This document shows, piece by piece, positions 25,070-34,217 of a stretch of 64,000 nucleotides of DNA. A model generated the notes under the pieces. It was not told the DNA's origin. It worked only from the letters and a program-made list of their open reading frames with translations, and searched no databases. The position numbers and the translations under genes are program-made. This stretch comes from Sinotaia quadrata (Eukaryota > Mollusca > Gastropoda > Architaenioglossa > Viviparidae). The stretch covers positions 112,271,135-112,335,134 of the forward strand of contig CM054180.1 of assembly GCA_028829895.1 (NCBI GenBank), read 5' to 3'. Position 1 is the stretch's first letter, and each line of letters begins with the position of its first letter.

Positions 25070-26497
25070 AATAATAATAATGATGATGATGATAATAATA
25101 ATAATAATAATAACATCGATTAAATAAATGGCATTGGCCTCACACAATAGCATAGATGTGTGTAAAAGGCATATTAAATGCAAATCAAAACTTGCAATGT
25201 AATGTATTACTCATATGAAGTGCAACACATACACTGAAATATATTACAAATTAATTGGATGCTGAAACTTAAATAAGACACAATGGATAGATAGCAATAA
25301 AAATATATTTGAATATGTATGAATGTGCAAGGGTGATGAGTAGTGACGTCATGTAAATGTGAGTGCCTGTGAAAATCATATCAAAGAATTAATACACACC
25401 TCTTGTGTCCAACGATTGAAATTGAAAATCGGTTCTATTATTTCCTGTAATTTCTCCTCCACTAATGATATCAAACTCTTGTCAATTTTGAGCTTTACAG
25501 TGAGACAAGAATTTGTGTCTTTTGGCAAAGAAGTAACGTCACTGACACGAACTTCAAGGTTTCTTACCATGCCTACTCCTATTTGAACATTTTCAATCTT
25601 CCGTATTCGCTTAATTAGTCTGTAATGATTGGTTACTCTTCCACGTTTATTAGATATTATGGACTTTTGCTCATGGACTGCAGCTTTCATTTTGTCGTTT
25701 TTCTCAGTTATGAGTTTCTTCAGTCGATTCCTACAGGTCTCTACCGACATCAAAAGACTGTCGCACGTTTTATCTATTTCTGCAAGAGCAGCATTAGTAC
25801 TTTTCTCTGCCTTTAATAAACACTCATCTAATTCTGATAAGGCCCGGCTAAAGGAAGATTTTGCTGCGATTAGTTTGCTTTCCATTTCCAGTAATGATTG
25901 CTTATATTTTCCAGACATTTCTGACAATTGTGTGACTTCCGAACATGTGCGATGTTTTGATGTAGCGCACAGATGACAGATGAGAACACTGTGATCCACA
26001 CAGATGAGTTTTGCAGGTTTATCCGGGTGGACAGAGCACGGTCCTTGACGACTTGCTGCCAGACGTTCTGGTGTCAGTGTCGCCAAATCTTCTACTTTAT
26101 GTAAACTTGTTGGTGGAAGCTTTCTATGAACTCCAATGCAGACTTGACACAGTTTGACATTGCAGTGCAGACACAGTGATATCGCATTGGCGTTGTTGTG
26201 CACGTGACACACATTCTTATCACTGAAAATCTTCTGGCTCTCGACCATTGCAGACATTGCATGATCTGTAGGTAAAGAGTCTACAAAGACATCCCAGTTT
26301 TTAAAGCTGGAATGTTTGGGATCCACGATATCGCTACCACACTGTGGACACACCGCCTCTGTTTTCGTCTTTATCCGATTGACCACACAATCACGACACA
26401 TCAGGTGTGCACAAAGAAGTATTTTAGGATCCGAATACTTTTTGTGACAAACAGGACAGTCTGTAATCTGACTTTCTTTGTCAGATGTCTCCATCAT
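10629..26497 (-). CDS. TRIM-A: RING/B-box/coiled-coil E3 ligase with C-terminal NHR domain
   Basis: The predicted gene joins 26,497-25,400, 14,542-14,402, 11,680-11,522 and 10,907-10,629, all GT..AG introns in phase 0, giving about 558 residues. RING Cys/His fall at C14, C17, C29, H31, C34, C37, C50 and C53. B-boxes lie at about 97-133 and 154-182, a coiled coil at about 190-290 and the NHR at about 370-530. TRIM RINGs load E2-ubiquitin and coiled coils dimerise; NHR domains, known from Neuralized, bind protein ligands. The substrate here is unknown. The first of two adjacent ATGs is used, but alignment with TRIM-B favours the second. An acceptor CGCAG lies 8 nt upstream of that second ATG, implying an upstream 5' UTR exon, perhaps near 36.3 kb. 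Intron 1 is 10.9 kb and filled with transposons. Relative to TRIM-B the RING lacks several activity-linked residues. An expressed gene is likely but not proven. Confidence 0.75.
10911..11521 (-). other. TRIM-A intron 3
   Basis: AT-rich, colinear with 46,403-47,018 of TRIM-B. No gene or repeat is seen inside. Confidence 0.6.
11522..11680 (-). CDS. TRIM-A exon 3: middle of NHR
   Basis: This exon encodes 53 residues between an acceptor ACGTAG and a donor ATG|GTTAGT, phase 0 at both ends. The core is SNIMIGVCEENPQFVTLP, which fits the W-S-G-S-L-x-I-G-V stretch of NHR domains. It is the same length as TRIM-B exon 3. The end is arginine/glycine rich (GGARRGR) where TRIM-B has GGRHHDQ. Confidence 0.75.
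11765..13759. mobile_element. LTR-like insertion in TRIM-A intron 2 (TSD ATATG)
   Basis: A 1,995-bp insertion beginning TGTGGCAAGG and ending TTCCGTCACA is flanked on both sides by ATATG (11,760-11,764 and 13,760-13,764). The paralogous intron of TRIM-B near 47,265 runs straight through without it, showing the empty site. TG..CA ends and a 5-bp duplication are the signature of an LTR integrase. No gag or pol was seen, so a solo LTR or a non-autonomous element is most likely. A diverged relative seems to lie at about 59.7-60.55 kb. Orientation is not known. Confidence 0.75.
13611..13705. repeat. 24-bp tandem repeat inside the LTR-like insertion
   Basis: Three perfect and one degenerate unit of a 24-bp sequence starting TTAACTATTAATTACTTTAA, entirely A/T apart from two C per unit. 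Confidence 0.85.
14402..14542 (-). CDS. TRIM-A exon 2: start of NHR
   Basis: This exon encodes 47 residues between an acceptor TTACAG and a donor TATCAG|GTGACT, phase 0 at both ends. It carries the canonical NHR opening (FHKNCGSNIVLS .. G-TAEV) and the segment LISREPMSPNKLYQ, equivalent to the VFS-x-PL-x-L stretch of Neuralized-type domains. The paralogous exon at 48,741-48,884 is one codon longer. Confidence 0.8.
14547..15639 (-). other. TRIM-A intron 1, element-free part
   Basis: The first 200-300 bp next to exon 2 align with 48,890-49,080 of TRIM-B. The rest is AT-rich without recognised features, with only chance small frames. Confidence 0.5.
15640..16440 (+). repeat. Repeat D, copy 2
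   Basis: Second copy of the unclassified repeat at 1,490-2,220. It contains a 62-codon plus-strand frame (15,785-15,973) starting MEQCFEHERETCR. The equivalent region of copy 1 is broken, so the frame is probably a remnant or chance. It ends with the shared phrase TATCCGCCAAGTAAGAG and an AT-rich trailer. Confidence 0.6.
16525..17585 (+). mobile_element. RLE-type (R2/R4-like) LINE, 5'-truncated copy 1
   Basis: This is the 3' end of a non-LTR retrotransposon ORF. It starts in the region after the reverse transcriptase (MGGRGLKKIKHVIE) and runs through a degenerate zinc knuckle (KCRLCKSM) and the restriction-like endonuclease (RRPDIVVLN .. IIDVAVPSD .. EKYQDL). It ends ILRKTLDLPESW stop. Frameshifts near 16,730-16,830 and 16,960-17,040 break it. 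A short tail of (TAA)n-like sequence at 17,560-17,585 follows. It lies antisense to TRIM-A in its intron 1. Confidence 0.8.
17020..17502 (+). pseudogene. LINE restriction-like endonuclease domain, copy 1
   Basis: An open stretch of about 160 codons with the PD..D signature of LINE restriction-like endonucleases: RRPDIV, then IIDVAVPSD about a dozen residues on, then KY-DL. The equivalent from copy 2 (24,537-25,010) is very similar. The frame upstream is broken, so the copy is dead. Confidence 0.75.
17586..18168 (+). pseudogene. LINE reverse transcriptase fragment (palm, with YMDD)
   Basis: The fragment starts at DKAIVTDSKKRRTNLAMAW, followed by YQKAYDSVPHS (RT motif A) and, after frameshifts near 17,800-17,880, SHLLYMDDLKLYG, the catalytic YxDD motif. 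FGLEKCGRIV follows. An in-frame stop lies near 18,098. The segment is cut by the LTR at 18,169. It belongs to the same LINE as 21,707-22,380. Confidence 0.85.
18169..19799. mobile_element. Solo LTR 1, TSD GATAC
   Basis: A 1,631-bp element beginning TGTTACGTTTCC and ending ACTGTGACA is flanked by GATAC at 18,164-18,168 and 19,800-19,804. It interrupts the LINE between the RT domain and the next coding piece. No internal coding region was seen, consistent with a solo LTR left by recombination. Its sequence does not obviously match the other LTR families in the window. Small frames within it are chance. Confidence 0.75.
19842..21706 (+). mobile_element. Solo LTR 2, TSD AAGTC
   Basis: A 1,865-bp LTR starts TGTCACAGAAAAAA and ends GCCGTGACA, and is flanked by AAGTC at 19,837-19,841 and 21,707-21,711. 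It shares its whole length, inverted, with 22,381-24,410. Shared parts include the stretch around ACTACAGAGAGGTGTAA, the 45-bp internal repeats and the end region with ATCTGATCGTTCGGTGTGATC. Orientation was chosen from a TATAAAAG box at 20,346. The insertion site lies within the LINE reading frame. Confidence 0.85.
20346..20353 (+). promoter_or_regulatory. TATA box in solo LTR 2
   Basis: TATAAAAG sits about 500 bp into the LTR, where an LTR promoter would be expected. The corresponding bases in the inverted copy (around 23,950) have decayed. Functionality is an inference. Confidence 0.4.
21707..22380 (+). pseudogene. LINE post-RT region, copy 2
   Basis: An open frame of about 220 codons contains KIKREYEKRVRQVLKSKLNG, then a conserved thumb-like region (NAYAIPVVSY), the MGGRGLKKIKHVI block shared with copy 1, and the start of a CCHC-type knuckle (KCRRCKS .. 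TEHI). LTR 3 cuts it between the knuckle histidine and its last cysteine. Residues listed for this frame beyond about 22,380 belong to the LTR and are not part of the LINE. Confidence 0.8.
22381..24410 (-). mobile_element. Solo LTR 3, inverted relative to LTR 2, TSD CACAT
   Basis: A 2,030-bp LTR of the same family as LTR 2, on the opposite strand. On the plus strand it starts TGTCGCGGAGTCG and ends TTCCGTGACA, and is flanked by CACAT at 22,376-22,380 and 24,411-24,415. Removing it with one duplicate restores the LINE knuckle. It is longer than LTR 2, in part because of extra 45-bp internal repeats. Frames that run through it on both strands are by-products of the in-frame repeat. Confidence 0.85.
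23433..23610. repeat. 45-bp minisatellite inside LTR 3
   Basis: About four units of a 45-bp sequence containing CCAAAATCAATCAACGGACA and CCTGTCTTCTGCGACGGT. The related array in LTR 2 (about 20,683-20,790, inverse orientation) has about two and a half more diverged units. Because 45 is a multiple of three, stop-free frames arise on both strands. Confidence 0.85.
24411..25010 (+). pseudogene. LINE endonuclease domain, copy 2
   Basis: It resumes the LINE after LTR 3 (SGCQVRAGTEYTKRHN), then has a stop near 24,510, then carries VKILWDFEIRTDR, RRPDIVILN, IIDVAVPSD and EKYQDLRLEIQRLWNV. This is the restriction-like endonuclease domain of R2/R4-type LINEs. A one-base change near 24,860 shifts the C-terminal frame relative to copy 1. 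Confidence 0.8.
25008..25115. repeat. (TAA)n/(TGA)n microsatellite at the LINE 3' end
   Basis: It starts as TAA units right after the LINE stop, becomes TGA repeats (about 16 units), then returns to mixed TAA/TGA. Copy 1 of the LINE ends in a shorter version, so the array probably grew from the element's own tail. Confidence 0.9.
25400..26497 (-). CDS. TRIM-A exon 1 (first coding): RING, two B-boxes, coiled coil
   Basis: This exon encodes 366 residues ending at donor GAG|GTGTGT. RING: CPVC at 14-17, C29-A-H31, C34..C37, CPQC at 50-53. B-box 1: C97..H100, C109..C112, C117..C120, H124, H133. B-box 2: C154..H157, C166..H169, C174..C177, H182. The heptad-rich segment from about 195 to 290 (KYKQSLLEMESKLIAA onward) predicts a coiled coil. 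The open frame runs a few codons past the donor into the intron and should be trimmed there. TRIM-B exon 1 aligns throughout with no internal indel beyond one codon at the N-terminus. Confidence 0.9.
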
Positions 26498-26611
26498 GTG
26501 AACTGCGACAGTAATGTTATGTTTATTATTGCCAATCTTATAATCTATCTTTTGACGATTAATATCTATATAGCAAAATAAGAAGCATTATATACTTGCC
26601 TTTCTTTAACT

Positions 26612-27477
<866 letters not shown>

Positions 27478-28585
27478 TAATTTGACGTAGTATAAATCTG
27501 AAAGTCTGTTTAAATGATAAGCTGAAAGGTTTGAAAAAAGAGCATATGAGATTTTTTAAGGAAATATGTAGGCTATTATTACAGATTACTTGTATCCTTG
27601 ATTTTGCAGAATGAAGGTAGAGTTGCATTAACAATATTTTGTTATTAATAATTTTGTGTAGAATGTAATCATGATAAATTGCCATGTATAATTAATTAAT
27701 TCATGTTTTTTTTTCAGGGTAGTAAGTTTGTGCTCAAAGAAAATGATTAGCCTTTATTTAAAGAGCACTATGTAGTTAATAATAGCAGTCTCTGAGTACT
27801 GTATTTATAAATTGCAGGATTTTTACCATATGTCTGGAGGCTTGCATCCTGGTAGCATTGCTTCCATTGTTGGCAACAGTTTGCTCAAGTGTATCAAGGG
27901 TTGGTTGTAAGAACAACATATTATGTCACTTAGGGGGGAACGTCTACATAGACTCAACCATATAATGCTAGATTCACCAGTGTAACTAAGTTAAATGAAA
28001 ATAGTACATTTGGCCAGGAGTGTGAGAACGATTCTCTAACCTATAGGAACTATTGGGAACTGTGTGTAAATCTTTTGCTATTGGGAACTGTGTGTAAATG
28101 TTTTACTATTGGGAACTGTGTGTAAATCTTTTTACTATTGAGTACTTTGTGCAAATCTTTGATATTGGAGAACTGAGAAGAAATATATGAACTTGGTCAG
28201 GGAAAACGTAACTAGCTAAGGGAGGCTAACCTTTCTCTGGTAGACATTATGAGCATTGTGCTAAATGTATTTTATAATTGATTGCTGTTTTATTTTCTTT
28301 ATTTGTTTAATTAATTTTATATATAAATATTTTATTAGTTTTTATTTGTCTTGAGTCATTTCTTACCATCTTCATTTCATGTAAAATTAATTTAATCATA
28401 GTCATCATTTCTGTCAACATGTCCATCTTTGTGTCCATTTTTGTGTCTGTCTATCTGTCTGTTTGTCACTATGTCCATCTTATATATGTGAGGATCCTCT
28501 GGGCCAGATGGGGGCTGAAATGAGTCGACAGAGCAATTGATCGCAATTGTTGTGTATTTCGTATTGTCCATCTTACGGGGTACTA
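27478..28585 (+). mobile_element. 5'-truncated LTR of the Gypsy family at 49.6-53.2 kb
   Basis: It aligns with the distal two thirds of the LTRs at 43,607-44,943 and 51,905-53,219. Shared phrases include TAAATCTGAAAGTCTGTTT, the CTACATAGACTCA stretch, TATATGTGAGGA-CCT near the end and the terminus TTACGGGGTACTA. The first third of the LTR is missing, so no target-site duplication can be tested. Confidence 0.75.
28051..28162. repeat. 28-bp tandem repeat within the truncated LTR
   Basis: Four units starting TATTGGGAACTGTGTGTAAA; the last is diverged. The other two LTRs of the family have one unit or a remnant, so the array grew in this copy. Confidence 0.8.
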
Positions 28586-29064
28586 ACAAATAAAATTAAA
28601 AGAAAATATTTATGTGGTAGGAGAAAGTAGAGTTTAATGCAAATAAACACAATCATTACAACAGAGCTTGTATTTCTCCGTTTCTCTACATTTTCATCTT
28701 CATTTTTCATTTGAAAGTTTTCAATGGCGGGGAGGTGTGGAGCTTGGGGTCCACTACGTATCCTCTTTATTTTTAACATTATTTTTTTTGTGTGTATGTG
28801 CGTGTGTGTATGATTGGGTATGTTATATCTGTTCTATTGCCTATTTATTTGTGAATGTTTTGTGTGTGTACGTGTGTATGTACGTGTGTGTACATAACCC
28901 TACTTCCAGCATTCGGCAGATCATGCTTTAAACCCAGGATTAGCTGGACTTCAGTGTATATCCCATAATAATAATAAAATTAATATTCTATTCCTGCTCT
29001 TCTTTTAGACATCACTAATATCAAACTTGCTTAATTTGAAGGAAACGTATTAAATGACAAAAAA

Positions 29065-29560
29065 TATACATGATTCATACAAATATGTTGCTGAATTTTA
29101 ATATTGAATTATCACTATTTAAATCAAGATTCAATTCTAGAATCATGTTAAAGGACTTCGAATTCAATTCAGTGTTGAGTTTGTACAATCATATGCTTGT
29201 GCGTAAAAGGCATCCAAAGGCACGCATTATTTGCTAAAATAAAAACAGCAAAACGCAGATATCTATGTCACGCTAAGAATAAAAGTTACGTCTCTTTATT
29301 TATTATTAATTTATCACTGTTCACATTCAATATCATGTTAAATGATCACAAATTTAATTTAGTGTTGCATTTTGAAAATAAAAGTTTATTCCTAAAAGCT
29401 GGTTTATGTGGACATTATTTGGCTAATTTCAGTACTATGCAGACAATGCATAAGTTATTCCAATAAATAAAGTAAAAACATGTCTTTTCTTAATATGAAT
29501 TTATCATTATTTAATAAAAAATTTAAATTCAAAATATATAACTCTCTTTCGAAACAGCAA
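29065..29560. repeat. About 210-bp degenerate tandem repeat, three units
   Basis: Units begin near 29,095, 29,300 and 29,490 at phrases of shape TTAATATTGAATTATCACTA. The first two share TCATGTTAAA-GA and TTTA(A)TTCAGTGTTG-like stretches. Divergence is high and limits are approximate. Confidence 0.4.
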
Positions 29561-29699
29561 AAGATGAAAATAGACTTCAAAATGAAGCATCAGAAGATAT
29601 TTACTAATTCATATGACTGTGCCACTTTAATGCAACTCTCAATTAATATAGTCAATAACATTTCATTTCAAGACAAACTAAGTCATTTATATTAGAAGA

Positions 29700-30360
29700 C
29701 TTTATCTATTTTCTTTGTATTCGCTGTGTTCCATTTCTTTCTAAGTAATTAACTTTTACACTATCAGTATACTTTACAAGATCAATTATTCAGAACTTGT
29801 CTGATAAATGGCAGCTGTTGACAAATGAGTTTTAGTGATCTTTCCATTAGTGCATAGGAAGAGTGATCTGTGCCACTAGCATTTACAATATTTATTTTAA
29901 ATTCTAAATTGACTGGTATATATCTCGTTCTCTCATCAAATGATGCTGATTTTCTGTTTGGTGCCATGATATCATCATCATTACACATTTTTAAAAAAAA
30001 TGTATATCTATACATAAAATAAAAATGATGTGATTGTAGGTTTGTGCGGGCTTAAATAAAATGGACAGATTCTCATCGGACCTGTTCTGTTGTATAACGT
30101 AGTGCACTAGAATCCAACGAGGGAGCCCTCCAGTAGCCTTAAAACTATGAACAGTTTGCATTAAAACTAAAGCACATGTATTCCGGTTTCTCACCATTAC
30201 CACTAAGATTTTTTTAAAATTAAAAGCAAAGCGCATGCATACATGCTTTGGCTAATACATAACTGAGGCCTCTGTGCACAGCGGAACGATTTGTGTTTCT
30301 TTATTAAGTTTCTCATTCTAGGTATTACACTTTTAGACTACAGTAAATATTGAATTTTGG
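29700..30360. other. Unassigned stretch with a small minus-strand frame
   Basis: A 77-codon minus-strand frame (29,782-30,015) contains MAPNRKSASFDERTRYIPVN. It resembles no domain I recognise and has no visible splice sites. It could be a transposon remnant. Confidence 0.25.
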
Positions 30361-32620
30361 ACTAGATGTCCAGGGCACGCTCACGTAAATGCCAGCTTCA
30401 CTTTCATTTTATCCTTCTGTTTTCTTCTATCTCTCTCGTTTATACTTATCTCTTTCTGTTTCTCTCGATTTTCTCTCTCGGTCTCCTTTCCTCTCGATTA
30501 CTCTCTGTGTCTCCCTATCTTTTTTCTCCCAGTCTGTCTCTCTCTATACACAAAGCACGCCGTCTCCCCATGGCACGAAGAGTGGTAGCGTTGTGGTCCG
30601 TGTTTGTTTTATTGAATTATTTTCGTTGTCTTTGTTAATTGCATTTCGTGATGAGCAAATCCAGGTCAGTTTCAGTGCCACTCCTGCGTGTTGTATTTGT
30701 TTGTGACGTCACAGGCACGAGATCGGAGTATTTCAGACGAACCAGAGTTGTAGCCCGTGGGGTGTGCCCTGCTCTTTTGTAAGGTTCCTTCGTCGGTGTG
30801 CCATTACGACGTTTTCATGCTCAAAGTGCGGTTTGTTTTGTTAATTGTGGTTGTCTGTATAACCGTCTTTGACTAATCTGTATCGTTAGTGAACCATATC
30901 GCCGGGTGTGGTGTCATATTCGGTGCGAACGTGCAAAAAGTTATTATCGTCACCATCGGTAGCCGGTCTGGCGTCTTGTTTTTGTATTTGTAGATTTTTG
31001 GGTAGGTAAAGTTACACTTGCGGTAGAACAATTGTCGTCATCGGTAGGCTGTCTGACGTCCTGTGTTCCGCGTCTGTAGTGCTGATTCTTGTTTTGTTGG
31101 GCGTGCGCACCCGCCTGTGGCTCGCATCTAGCCAAGGGTTACCGCATAGCTTGGAAAGTCGCCACTCACAAGCAATGGAAGCATGTGAGTAGCGTGTCGG
31201 TGAAGGCGGGGATGATATATCATATGAAGTAAACCTTTATAGTTTATGTGCCACCATGTGTAGATCTATCTACATGTACAGGGTAAATGCAATTGTAAGC
31301 TGCGAGTTTAAGCAATATTCCCATCTCTATACCACATAAACATCATTCCTCTTGCTTATATTAGCTGTAAACTAATTTATTTACCTAGAGGGAGCTACTT
31401 TAACTATTATTTTAATCAGTTTATAGAAAATACAAATATATGTTTAGTCTCCATAAACACATATAGAGAACAAGGGAAGCAATTCAATTTAACGTGTGCG
31501 AATTGAATTTTAAAAATATGTTTTACAAATTATTTTATAGTTGTGGAGATTCTGATTTGATTATTGTTATTTGGTCCACATTATATCAGCCATTGTCAGT
31601 TTTCCTTTTCGGGAGCATTATTTTCACATCCATATTGTTTTTAAATAGATACGCTTTGTGGACCTAAAAAGCTGTATCAACAGGGTACTCTAGTCTCACG
31701 CTTAATTAGATGCAGAAATAAACTGAATTCAATTTAGTAAGTGAAAGTGATGAAAGACATTCGTTTTAAAACGTAAACATTAAGGAAGTGTGGTAGATCG
31801 GACATTAACTTTTAACATATACTAACCGACCATCATCACAGAAAGGGGCGCGCACGTAGCGTGGTGCTTGCCGCCCATCTCGGTATAGCTTTATTTCACT
31901 TGCCTCTGTGAGTGTTATGTTAGCGGGCAGACATCATCTGCACAGAGCGCCTTCACAAATGGGGTCAGGAGGTGCTTGGGTGCCTACTGTGGTTGACTCG
32001 TTGGTTGTTTCTGTCTATTTATCTGCTGTGGCGAGTGTCGGTATCCGTACAGATTCTTCCGTTTGTGTTTCATTCCTCTCGATTAGTGTTACTTTGTTCC
32101 TTGTTTTCTGTAGTGGTGCTATGTATTCCGTTTTGGGTGGCTAAAACTGGCTATGTTTCTCTGGTGTGGGGTGTCGGTCTGTGCGTCCGTTCTTTGTGTG
32201 TTTTTCTGATTGTTGTCTTTGCTGGCTTCTTTCTTTCTTGAGCCTAGGTTGCCGTAATATTGAATTATCTGGTATGTGCTGCCTTGGCTTCTACCGTAGC
32301 CATTTTACGGTTGAGGTAATTTCCCTGGAGTGATTGGAGCGTATTATCAATGGCCATGCAGAGTTCTGAGGGTCTGATTAAGATAAGGAAATCATCCCTC
32401 CAAATGTTGGTATCTGTATCTCTACAAGTGCTGCAGCCATCTTTAGTACAGTTGTAGAGGTGGTGGTTAGATACCGTCGTCATTGTGTGCGAAAGTACCA
32501 GCGTCTTCTCCGGTGAAGCGTAGCAAGCTCGCGATGTGTGCGGCACTGAGTTGGATGATATGATTATAAACAGAAGACAAAGAACAACAAATTGACCAAA
32601 CGCCCCAAATAGACGCAAAT
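30361..32620. other. GC-richer unassigned block
   Basis: Base composition rises noticeably against the flanks, with CG dinucleotides frequent around 30,760-31,200 and 31,840-31,900. It includes a CT-rich run at 30,410-30,545 and two related phrases about 95 bp apart (CACCATCGGTAGCCGGTCTG and CATCGGTAGGCTGTCTGACG). A minus-strand frame at 32,265-32,618 has a Cys cluster (CTKDGCSTC) but no recognised domain. Possibilities are the 5' region of an unrecognised retroelement or a promoter/CpG-rich exon. No function is assigned. Confidence 0.3.
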
Positions 32621-34142
32621 ACCAGACAAACGATACTGGTATAAAACCAAACCAAATAGCAACAAATCAGACGGAAATAAAGAAAAGAAAAAAAAAGTGG
32701 ATTAGAGAACAACAAAAACAGAAAAGCTATAGAGATAGACAACATCAGCACTGCAACAATTGACAAGATCCATCAACAAAAAGACAGCTGCCACCAACTG
32801 AATTTTTATGGTGGCTCTTCATAACATATAATCAAATCTACGAGCCACCCTGGCATTTAGGACCTCGCCAATATGGCTACCGATGGCGAAACTACAGCAG
32901 TGAGACAAGACACTATGAAGGCAAAAGGTCCAGAATTTAGGTTTCTTTTTTTTTTCTTTTCGAGTACAGCAGCAACATGGGTGAACAAATTGTTAGAGTA
33001 TGAAAATTGGAAAGAAATCCCTTGTGCTCTGCAGCTGTACACATGGCCCAGACCACTATGGATACCAGATGTCGCCGCTATACCCTGGGGTGACATTGTA
33101 ATAATGAATTATATCAAATATGAGTAATTAGTTATGATACAAGACATCTAAAAATACCATACAGAGTATGGGTCACTGGTTATATGTGTATATCTGCAAC
33201 TGTTACGTCGCCAAGTTGACTCCACCACCACTCTGATTTAACTGAGTATCAATGTTTAAGACTAGACATATATAACGATTATAAGTAGACAAACAGAGGA
33301 CAAGATGTAATCATTAGATTATCACTTCGGACTACAAAAACAAATGATATAAATTACCTCACTAACAAATGCAGTTTAAAATAATAACAAGAAATTTAAT
33401 AAAAGAAAAGTTAACAAGATTTAGAAAAATAAGTAGCAAGAGTTGTCTTAGATGAGTTTGCTGCACTGTAGTCACGTTCAGATCACCACTCAACTTATTC
33501 ACTGGAGTGACATCACAGTCTCATAGACTCGCAATGGATTTCAAATCTCAGAATCAAGTCAAGATGATGCAACCATCAAACTAAAACAAAATCCAAGTCA
33601 AAACCCTGAAACACAAGCAATTGCAGAGTCTAAGTGTCCAGTCAAACATCCTAATAAAACCTATACATTCATACAATACAAAAACGCTTTTACCTTATTC
33701 AGCCAAGGGTTTTGCTCTGCATATACAACCTGCTATGTCGGGAGGGACTCTGAATTTCCAATGCTCACCAAAAGAGACAATTTCTGAAATGAGTGACGAT
33801 ACAAATTCACTATCACCCTTTCATCACATTTGGAATCACACATGTGCCTGTTAGACACACTTTCTATTACTTAGTGCATATATGATTATGGCTTTCTAAC
33901 AGATTCTAACTGCACATGCCGACCTAGTCAACAATGCTTCCCATTGTATACCCCAAAACACACATACACCACAAAATAATCTCTTGCTACGCTTATCGGC
34001 CATTGATCACACACATTTAACCAACAAACACTCGATCACCTATTTGACACAAACACTGGTCAGTAAATCTACCACCATGCATGACTCATTTGTTCATGAC
34101 CTCACTTCTAAACCAACATGACGCAATACACACACGCCATTC

Positions 34143-34217
34143 AAATTACAATTAGCTTCAATTTAAATTATAATTAGCTATAATTTAAATTACAATTAGC
34201 TATAATTTAAATTACAC
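34143..34217. repeat. 22-bp tandem repeat
   Basis: Three units plus a partial one of AAATTACAATTAGCTATAAT-like sequence. Each unit has an internal AATTAGCTATAATT-type near-palindrome. Confidence 0.8.

Larger units (their letters stand above)
17586..25115 (+). mobile_element. RLE-type LINE copy 2, split by three LTR insertions
   Basis: One LINE copy survives in four pieces: reverse transcriptase (17,586-18,168), a short linker (19,805-19,841), the post-RT region (21,712-22,380) and the endonuclease plus tail (24,416-25,115). If each LTR and one 5-bp duplication are removed, the reading frame and domain order become continuous across every junction. The LINE is 5'-truncated inside the reverse transcriptase and starts at the TAA-rich tail of copy 1. 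The (TAA/TGA)n tail at 25,008-25,115 marks its 3' end. Confidence 0.85.
2869..26560 (-). repeat. Segmental duplication, copy 1 (TRIM-A unit)
   Basis: This is the left arm of a tandem segmental duplication carrying TRIM-A. Its low-coordinate edge starts at the phrase TGTCACCTTAAGGTGATAACGG, matched at about 37,965. Colinear matches follow at 6.6-8.2 kb (with 39.8-41.4 kb), 10.0-10.4 kb (41.4-41.8 kb), 10.5-11.75 kb (46.0-47.2 kb), 13.76-14.7 kb (47.3-49.1 kb) and 25.15-26.5 kb (54.2-55.6 kb). The copies differ by large indels, mostly mobile elements. Edges are approximate. Confidence 0.75.

Noticed and set aside
25400..26497. TRIM-NHL (TRIM2/3/32-like) assignment
   Set aside because: No NHL six-blade repeats follow. 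The downstream exons match the Neuralized repeat instead.
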